Translations under genes and position numbers: made by a program
Assembly (NCBI RefSeq): GCF_014647795.1
Contig: NZ_BMPW01000005.1
Coordinates: 124,001-188,000 of the forward strand
DNA from: Actinoplanes campanulatus
GTDB lineage: Bacteria; Actinomycetota; Actinomycetes; Mycobacteriales; Micromonosporaceae
Direction: 5' to 3'
DNA length: 64,000 nt
In this document: in pieces, positions 58,247 to 64,000 of the stretch
How the letters are laid out: each line of letters starts with the position of its first letter
How positions within the stretch are numbered: the stretch's first letter is position 1
Notes under the pieces: model-generated
Databases searched by the model: none
The model's input: the letters and a program-made list of their open reading frames with translations, nothing else
What the model was told of the DNA's origin: nothing

Positions 58247-60940
58247 TCACCGTTCGTGTTCGGCGGCCATCCGCTGGAGCTCGCCGCGGGTGGTGATGCC
58301 GAGTTTCGGGAACATCCGGTACAGGTGGCTGCCGACGGTGCGGTGGGAGATGAACAGGCTCTTGGCGATGTCCCGGTTGGTCATGCCCCGGGCCACCATG
58401 GACGCGATCTGGATCTCCTGTGGCGACAGCGAGTCCCACACGTCGGTGACGGGTGAGTCGCTGCGTTCCCCCGCCGCCCGCAGTTCGGTGCGGGCGCGGT
58501 CGGCGAGCGGGTGGGCGCCGAGACGGTCGAATCCATCCCGGGCGGTACGCAGGTGGTCGCGGGACTCGCGGACCCGCCGGCCGCGGCGCAGCGACATGCC
58601 GTAGGCGAAGTACAGGCGGTAGCGCTCGTACGGCCACATCGTCATGTCGGCCGCCATGGCCGTGCTGAACGAGTCGGTGAGGACCGCCTCGGCGAATGCG
58701 AGGTTCATCCGCCCGGTGGGTGAGGTGGTGGCGCGGACCTCGGCGGGCAGCCGGGCGATGAGCGTGCGGGCGGCGTCCTCCCGGCCGCAGGCGACGGCGG
58801 CCTCGGCCAGGCCGGCCAGCGACCACAGGGCGTGCGCCGGGTGGTAGGCGCTGCCGGCCGGGTCGTGCAGCTGGGCGAGGCAGGTGAACGCCTGGTCGTA
58901 CCGGCCCTGTCCGGAGGCGATGGCCGCCCGCGCGAGCATGGCGACCGCGTCGGTGGTGGCGAACCGGCGGGGGTTGAGCCGCTCGGCGGCCACCACCAGG
59001 TTCTCGGCGTCGGTGAAGTCACCGCGGAACGCGGCGACCATGGCGTGGGCGACCAGCGACGCCGCCTCCCAGAACGGCTGGCGGGTCTCGGCGCACAGCC
59101 GGGTGCTCTCCTCGGCGGCGGCGACCGCGTGCGACCAGGACCCGCGCCGCAGGGCCGACCAGGCCAGCAGCGAGAGGGTCCGGCCGAGGGTGTGCAGGTG
59201 TCCCTCGGACCGGATCCGGTCGGCGGCCTCGGTGAGCAGCCCTTCGGAGACGTCGGAGGCTCCGGCGCAGGCGGCCGCGTGGGCGAGCCGGTAGGTGGTG
59301 GCCGCGTCCCGGCCGGCCGGCGGCACCTGGGCGATCAGTGCGCGGACGGTGCCGTCGCTGTCGAACGGCGACCCGTACGCCAGCAGCTGCGCCCGTGTCG
59401 CGATGTCGGTGACCCCCAGCCGCCCCGCCACCGCGATCACCTGTTTCCCGACCGGCCGCCCGGGTGAGAGGTTCCAGCAGCGCAGCGCCGCCGCCCGCAG
59501 GAAGTCGGTGGCCAGGGTGTGGTCGCCGATCGCGGTGGCCCGTTCGGCGTGGCCGAGCAGCATGTGGATGCGCTGCTCACCGCCGTGGTCGCTGTCGGCC
59601 AGTTCGTTGAGCCACTCGTGCCGGAGTTCGTCGTGCCCGGCGTCGATCAGGTCGCGGTGGTGCCGGCGCAGCCGTTCCCCGTTCTCCGGCTGCCCGGCCG
59701 TGTAGGCGAGTGCGGCCGCCCGGTAAGTGCGTGCCTGGCGGTCGCCACGTGCGGCGGACAGCTGGGCGGCGCGTTCCAGTGCCCCTACCGCGAACGCCTG
59801 CGCCCCGCGCCGGATCGCCTGGTCGGCGTGCTGTTCGAGTTCGGCGGCCAGCGCGGCGTCGGGCCGCAGCGCCGCCCCGGCCCGGTGCCACACCGACCGT
59901 TCCGGCCGGCCGGACAGCGCCCGCGCGAGGGCGGCGTGGCAGGCGCGCCGCCGGTCCGGTCCGAGGCGTTGCAGGACCGCCGACCGGATCAGCGGATGCC
60001 GGAACCGGACCGACGCGCCGTCCACCACGATCAACCCGGCGGACACGGCCGGGTCGAGGGAGGGCGGGGCGTCCGGGGCGAGAATCGCGGCGGCCGCGAC
60101 GATCTCGGCCACGTCGTCGGCGTCGCTGAGCGCGGCCACCTCCAGCACCGTCGTGGTCGAGGCGTCCAGTTCACCGGTACGGGCCAGGAACGAGTTCTCC
60201 AGGCGGGCGGTCAGCGCGATCCGCCCGGCGTTGGCGCCCGCGTACCGGCCGGCCGCGCGCGGCAGCTCCAGCAGGGCGAGCGGGTTGCCGCGGGCCGCGT
60301 CGAGCACCAGTGCCCGGACACCCGGGTCGAGGGCGCCGGCCGCGCCGTCGAGCAGTTCGGCCGCGGAACCGGCGTCGAGCGGCGCGATGTCCACGGCCGG
60401 AACGGCGGCGTCCAGCAGCGGGCCGGGCTCGGCGTCGCGGTGGGTGGCCAGCAGCACGATCCGGTCCGCGGTGACCCGCCGGGCGAGGAACGCCAGCGTC
60501 TGCTGGCTGGCGACGTCCATCCACTGGGCGTCGTCGGCCAGCAGCAGGATCGGCCGGTCGGCGGCCGCCTCGGCGAGCAGGTCCAGTGCGGCCATCGCGA
60601 CCGTGGACTCCTCCGGCGGCGCGCCGGAGGTCCGGCCGAACGCGACGTCGAGGGCGAGCCGGTACTTCGGGGCGAGCCGGTTGCGGTGCCCGAGGACCGG
60701 CCGCATCACCTGGTGCAGCGCGGCGTAGGGCAGACCGAACTCGGTGACCGACCCGGCCGCGTGCAGCAGCCGGAACTTCTCCCCGGCGGTGGTGGCGGCC
60801 CACTCCAGCAGCGCCGACTTGCCCACCCCGGGCGCGCCGCGGATGACCAGTGCGGCGCCGCCGTCGGGCGCGTGATCGAGCAGGCCGCCGATGGTCGCCT
60901 GCTCCGGCGCCCGGCCCACCAGTGATCGCTGTGCGTACAT
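58247..60940 (-). CDS. LAL-type LuxR family ATPase regulator
   Basis: 897 residues from ATG 60940 (GGGGAG precedes it; a further upstream in-frame start at 60988 is less likely). N-terminal AAA ATPase: VGRAPEQATIGGLL, Walker A VIRGAPGVGKSALL, Walker B ILLLADDAQWMD. A long helical middle region holds TPR-like units. The C-terminal LuxR helix-turn-helix reads LSPQEIQIASMVARGMTNRD, IAKSLFISHRTVGSHLYRMF. LAL proteins are large ATP-dependent activators of catabolic or antibiotic genes. The two hydrolase genes downstream are its nearest candidate targets. Confidence 0.92.
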   Translation of the reverse strand: MYAQRSLVGRAPEQATIGGLLDHAPDGGAALVIRGAPGVGKSALLEWAATTAGEKFRLLHAAGSVTEFGLPYAALHQVMRPVLGHRNRLAPKYRLALDVAFGRTSGAPPEESTVAMAALDLLAEAAADRPILLLADDAQWMDVASQQTLAFLARRVTADRIVLLATHRDAEPGPLLDAAVPAVDIAPLDAGSAAELLDGAAGALDPGVRALVLDAARGNPLALLELPRAAGRYAGANAGRIALTARLENSFLARTGELDASTTTVLEVAALSDADDVAEIVAAAAILAPDAPPSLDPAVSAGLIVVDGASVRFRHPLIRSAVLQRLGPDRRRACHAALARALSGRPERSVWHRAGAALRPDAALAAELEQHADQAIRRGAQAFAVGALERAAQLSAARGDRQARTYRAAALAYTAGQPENGERLRRHHRDLIDAGHDELRHEWLNELADSDHGGEQRIHMLLGHAERATAIGDHTLATDFLRAAALRCWNLSPGRPVGKQVIAVAGRLGVTDIATRAQLLAYGSPFDSDGTVRALIAQVPPAGRDAATTYRLAHAAACAGASDVSEGLLTEAADRIRSEGHLHTLGRTLSLLAWSALRRGSWSHAVAAAEESTRLCAETRQPFWEAASLVAHAMVAAFRGDFTDAENLVVAAERLNPRRFATTDAVAMLARAAIASGQGRYDQAFTCLAQLHDPAGSAYHPAHALWSLAGLAEAAVACGREDAARTLIARLPAEVRATTSPTGRMNLAFAEAVLTDSFSTAMAADMTMWPYERYRLYFAYGMSLRRGRRVRESRDHLRTARDGFDRLGAHPLADRARTELRAAGERSDSPVTDVWDSLSPQEIQIASMVARGMTNRDIAKSLFISHRTVGSHLYRMFPKLGITTRGELQRMAAEHER

Positions 60941-61072
60941 GTTCGGCTCCCCCGCCACACGGTCACCACCGCTGATCCCTTCATGCAAGCAGCGATGTCC
61001 GTTTCCGCCCAGGCAGAACGACAGGCAGAATCACGCCGATTGGGTGCGGACCGGTTCGGGTAGGGCGTAGCC

Positions 61073-62302
61073 GTGTCAGCAGAGCAGAACACCGAGGACC
61101 GCGCCCGCCTGGAGCGGGAGGACCGGGAGGAACGCGAGCTCGTCCGCCCGCCCGACGACGTCAACCAGGAGTCGAACCGTTCGGCGACCCGGCTGGAGCT
61201 CTTCTTCGACCTGGCGTTCGTGCTGTTCGTGGCCGGCTGCGCGGACATGCTGGCGAAACACGAGACGGTCAGCGGCGGGTTGCGGTTCGCGGCGGTCGTC
61301 GCGGTCGGCTGGTGGGCGTGGGCCAGCACCACCCTGTACGCCAACCGGTTCGACACCGACGATGCGATCTTCCGCCTGCTCACCCTGACCGGCATGGCCG
61401 GGGTGATCGTGATGGCGTCGACGGCCGGCGAGGTCACCGGCCCGGCCGGGACGTGGTTCGCGCTCGGCTACGTGGTTTTGCGGATCGTGCTGACCGTCGG
61501 CTACCTGCGGGTGTGGCGCACACTTCCGGACACCAGGGCGGGAATCCGGCCGTACCTGATCGGTCATGCCGTCGGCGGCGCGTTCTGGCTGGTGTCGCTG
61601 GCGGTGCCGGCGCCCGGCCGGTACGTGCTGTGGGCGGCCGGCGTCCTGGTCGATCTGCTCGGCCCGACCCTGAGCGCCCGCAAGCCGGACGCCCCGCCAC
61701 TGCACATGGAGCACCTGCCGGAGCGGTTCGGGCTGTTCGTCATCCTGCTGCTCGGTGAGTCGGTGGCCGCGACCGTGCACGGCCTGCACGACGGGAAGTG
61801 GACGGCCGGCGCGACGACCACGGCCGGCGCCGCCTTCCTGGTGGCCGCCGCGCTGTGGTGGTCGTATTTCGACCTGTCCGGTGGTGCGGCGAAACGGCGG
61901 CTGGTGCAGGAGGGCGGCAAGCGGACCCACCAGGGGGTGCACGACCTCTACGTGTACGCCCATCTGCCGGTGGCGGTCAGCCTCGCGGCGGTGGCCGTCG
62001 GCCTGGAGGCCGCGATCGAGCACGGTTCGGAGGAGCATCTCAGCGCCGGTACGCGCGGCGTCCTCGGGCTGGGGCTGACCGGCTATCTGCTCAGCGCCGC
62101 CGTCATCCAGGGCGTGCTGTCGCGCCGCTACCGGGCGGCGCTGATCTGGCCGGGCCTCGGCATTCCGGCCGTCGCGCTGATCATGGTGCTGGATCTGGCC
62201 CCGCGGGTGCTGGTCGGCCTGTGCGCGGCGGTGCTGATCGCCGGGGTCGCCACCGGAATCCGCCAGCACCGCCACGGCGAGATCAAGGTCGCCAAGGTCT
62301 AG
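61073..62302 (+). CDS. Low-temperature-requirement A (LtrA) family membrane protein
   Basis: 409 residues from GTG 61073. About ten membrane helices. The signature SATRLELFFDLAFVLFVAGC near residue 40 and LPERFGLFVILLLGESVAAT near 220 define the family. Its role is poorly known; the founding Listeria gene affects growth at low temperature. A charged N-terminus of about 35 residues is cytoplasmic. It is divergent from the LAL gene, and its stop overlaps the end of the convergent DUF2855 gene by four bases. Confidence 0.92.
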   Translation: MSAEQNTEDRARLEREDREERELVRPPDDVNQESNRSATRLELFFDLAFVLFVAGCADMLAKHETVSGGLRFAAVVAVGWWAWASTTLYANRFDTDDAIFRLLTLTGMAGVIVMASTAGEVTGPAGTWFALGYVVLRIVLTVGYLRVWRTLPDTRAGIRPYLIGHAVGGAFWLVSLAVPAPGRYVLWAAGVLVDLLGPTLSARKPDAPPLHMEHLPERFGLFVILLLGESVAATVHGLHDGKWTAGATTTAGAAFLVAAALWWSYFDLSGGAAKRRLVQEGGKRTHQGVHDLYVYAHLPVAVSLAAVAVGLEAAIEHGSEEHLSAGTRGVLGLGLTGYLLSAAVIQGVLSRRYRAALIWPGLGIPAVALIMVLDLAPRVLVGLCAAVLIAGVATGIRQHRHGEIKVAKV

Positions 62303-63366
62303 AACGTGACGATGTGGCCGACTCGGGGCGAGGTGCGGCCTTCGAGCACCTCCAGCCAGGCCTGGCGCAGACCATCGGGGCCGGTGCCGTCGCGGACGTC
62401 GAGCCAGGCGCCGACCTCGACGGCGAACCGCTCCCACGCGGCGGCGAAGCGCTGGTCGAGGCCGTCGCGGCCCCAGTCCTGGCGGCGTTTGCGCATCTGC
62501 ACCGGGGCGAAGAACACCTCACCGGCGGCGGCCGCGTTCGGGATCTGGTTGGTGAGGCCGACCGCGATGTCGCGGACGAGCCGGTCGCCGAGGTGCTCGC
62601 GCAGCGCGGCCCGGGTGGCGGGCGCGCCGGACAGGTCGAGGTAGGCGGTCGGCACCCGGTCGAGGTCGGTGGCCTGATCGTAGGTGAGCACCCGGTCGTA
62701 GCAGCCGAGCGACTCGGTGAAGGCGACGTTGCCGGGTGAGGTGAGCCCGATCAGCCGGGGACCGTGGCCGCGCAGCTGGAACGCGGCCGCGTACGCCGTC
62801 TTGCTCGACGCCGACGACAGCACCAGCGCTTCGGCCCGATAGCAGTCGTGGTCGACGATCTGGTCGGCGAGCATGAACGACGTGAAGAACAGGGGCCGGA
62901 ACAGGATCAGCAGATCCTCCTGGTCGGCGCGGTAGGCGTCGTCGCCGGTGGTGGCCCGGTAGACGTTGTACGGCGACGGCAGGTCGGCCCGGTGCGGGGC
63001 GGTGTCGCGGAACCCGGTGGCGTCGACCCGGCCGGGCCGCACCACGAGGTGCCCGGCGGGCGGCAGATAGCCGTACACCCGCTGCCCGACCTCGACGCCC
63101 GGCGTCGTCGAGGCGGCCACCTCGGCGAATCCCCACACCGGCGGCAGGCCCCACCGCGAGTCCAGCCCGGCCGGTTCGCCGGGGAAGAACTGCCAGTACC
63201 GCATCGACTCGCCGAGTACCGCGTAGGTCACGTTGTTGGCGGTCAGCCCGACGCGGTCGACCCGCAGCAGCGCCTCGCCGTCGGCGAGCGGCGGCGTGGT
63301 CGTCTCGGCGATCGTCGTCCGGCCGAGGTCGTCACGGGCGACGGCAAACGTCCATGATGCAGGCAT
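62299..63366 (-). CDS. DUF2855 family protein (quinone-oxidoreductase-like fold)
   Basis: 355 residues. The N-terminal part resembles the GroES-like domain of MDR reductases (LLRVDRVGLTANNVTYAVLG, then WGFAEVAASTTPGVEVGQRV). The middle has a Rossmann-like SSASSKTAYAAAFQLRG, in which the glycine motif is replaced by SSASSKTA, a hallmark of DUF2855. The family has no proven reaction; NADPH binding may be lost. No cysteines for zinc are present. It is probably monocistronic. Confidence 0.9.
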   Translation of the reverse strand: MPASWTFAVARDDLGRTTIAETTTPPLADGEALLRVDRVGLTANNVTYAVLGESMRYWQFFPGEPAGLDSRWGLPPVWGFAEVAASTTPGVEVGQRVYGYLPPAGHLVVRPGRVDATGFRDTAPHRADLPSPYNVYRATTGDDAYRADQEDLLILFRPLFFTSFMLADQIVDHDCYRAEALVLSSASSKTAYAAAFQLRGHGPRLIGLTSPGNVAFTESLGCYDRVLTYDQATDLDRVPTAYLDLSGAPATRAALREHLGDRLVRDIAVGLTNQIPNAAAAGEVFFAPVQMRKRRQDWGRDGLDQRFAAAWERFAVEVGAWLDVRDGTGPDGLRQAWLEVLEGRTSPRVGHIVTF

Positions 63367-63855
63367 GCGCTGACGCTAAATGTCCTGACCGGACGGGACA
63401 AGTGCACGGTGAGTGCAAAATGTCACGGCGAAACGGCCGGGCACATTTCGTGCCCGGCCGTTCTCGGGAAGCCGCCGCGGTCCGCCGGCCGGCTGGGACC
63501 TTGCCGAGGCCGGGACCGTACTGGGATCGGCGGCTGTCGTGGCACCGCTGTGCGAAAGGGTGATCCGAATCGGCCACCTCCTCTCCTGTCGCTCTCTCCG
63601 TCTCAGTGTCGCCCTCTCCGTCCGTGTCGCTCTCGTTCTTGCCTGGGTCGAGTGTTGCCCGCCGCCGCACCCCGCTGCGAGGGTCCAAGGTCCTCAGCCA
63701 CGGGCCGGTCGGCCAGGCGTCGACAGAACGCGTCGGCGGTGAACCCGGCGAGAGCCTGCCCGACGCGACATCTGCTACCTCCGTGCAACCTGGCGGGTTG
63801 TCACGTCCACCCGGCCGGTGCCGAAGGGAAGGGAAGCTGAGACTGCGAGGAGGTG
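63367..63855. other. 489-bp gap between divergent genes
   Basis: Holds the hairpin above and a pyrimidine-rich stretch at about 63577-63650 where TCGCTCTC and CCCTCTCCGT recur. Overlapping open frames here have no consistent codon bias, so no gene is called. A ribosome site GAGGAGG ends the gap before ATG 63856. Confidence 0.5.
63432..63462. terminator. Perfect 13-bp hairpin in the 63.4-63.9 kb gap
   Basis: AACGGCCGGGCAC and its exact complement enclose the loop ATTTC. It is followed by TTCT on the plus strand. It lies 66 bp upstream of the DUF2855 start. No gene ends here in this window, so it may be a transcription barrier between divergent units or a leader structure. Confidence 0.5.
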
Positions 63856-64000
63856 ATGATGAGGTCGGCGCGTGGTAGTGCTTCACGGTGGCTGGTCGGG
63901 CTGGTGGCCGTCGCGCTGGCGGGCCTGTCCGGCTCCGCGGTGTTCGGCAGCCGGCAGCAGGCGGACATCGTCTCGCAGATCGCCACCGACGGCGCCAGCA
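63856..64000 (+). CDS. N-terminus of a membrane or secreted protein, cut by the window edge
   Basis: 48 codons are visible from ATG 63856 (ATG 63859 is also possible) behind GAGGAGG. A basic start (MRSARGSASR) is followed by a hydrophobic helix (WLVGLVAVALAGLSGSAVF) and then a polar segment (SRQQADIVSQIATDGAS). This fits a signal anchor followed by a sensor domain, as in membrane-bound GGDEF/EAL or kinase proteins, but the visible part does not decide the family. Confidence 0.7.
   Translation, partial: MMRSARGSASRWLVGLVAVALAGLSGSAVFGSRQQADIVSQIATDGAS

Noticed and set aside
63332-63886. 184-codon minus-strand frame in the right-hand gap
   Set aside because: Its acidic low-complexity middle comes from the pyrimidine-rich tract. 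There is no ribosome site or codon bias, and it overlaps the start of DUF2855.

Overview
The window is 64 kb of high-GC DNA with dense coding on both strands, strong G/C third-codon preference, many GTG starts and many ATGA/GTGA start-stop overlaps. Together with LAL-type LuxR and PadR regulators, ECF sigma factors, SpoIIE-type phosphatases, Tcmp-type methyltransferases and chemoreceptors, this points to a motile actinomycete. Actinoplanes or a relative in Micromonosporaceae is the best guess, inferred from gene content only. No rRNA, tRNA, CRISPR array, insertion sequence or phage module was seen. About 65 protein genes are supported.

Layout. 1-5.3 kb: SDR oxidoreductase, an S41 peptidase broken by two frameshifts, a GNAT enzyme, a methyltransferase, two tandemly duplicated secreted ricin-B-type lectins and a small orphan. 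5.4-9.1 kb: ECF sigma factor, a cupin-like/membrane protein, a chemoreceptor. 9.1-14.1 kb: a translationally coupled P450, two acyl-CoA dehydrogenases and an acyl-CoA ligase. 14.2-20.5 kb: ZIP transporter, Roadblock-type protein, SpoIIE phosphatase, an Hsp70-like ATPase coupled to an HATPase-like protein, a DksA/TraR zinc finger with a terminator in its leader, small orphans and a membrane hydrolase. 20.6-25 kb: lipoprotein, ABC exporter and a two-component system whose kinase carries an extra C-terminal ectodomain. 25-28.2 kb: a TPR protein that stops where a CHAT domain would be expected, then padR and two DUF1048 genes.

28.2-42.6 kb: diguanylate cyclase, SseB-like and peptidase E-like genes, a ComJ-like/zinc-ribbon pair, hemerythrin, ECF41-type sigma factor with a VOC protein, TauE, a TetR gene with two operator-like palindromes facing a TIM-barrel-like protein, an orphan sugar-binding lipoprotein cotranscribed with a chemoreceptor behind a sigma28-like promoter, a serine-hydrolase homologue without its catalytic residues, and a DUF4239 protein.

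42.7-51.8 kb is the most striking region: nine tightly coupled genes (GlgX, AGE epimerase-STAS fusion, two DJ-1/PfpI proteins, a benzoylformate-decarboxylase-like TPP enzyme, three NTF2/SnoaL proteins, one VOC protein). It looks like an undescribed pathway from storage glucan to a small carbonyl or ketoacid product. 52-56.5 kb encodes a 1479-residue CHAT protease-STAND NTPase-TPR protein with eleven 123-bp repeats, a candidate immune-type sensor. 56.5-64 kb: two alpha/beta hydrolases with a LAL regulator, LtrA, a DUF2855 protein, and the start of a membrane protein cut by the window edge.
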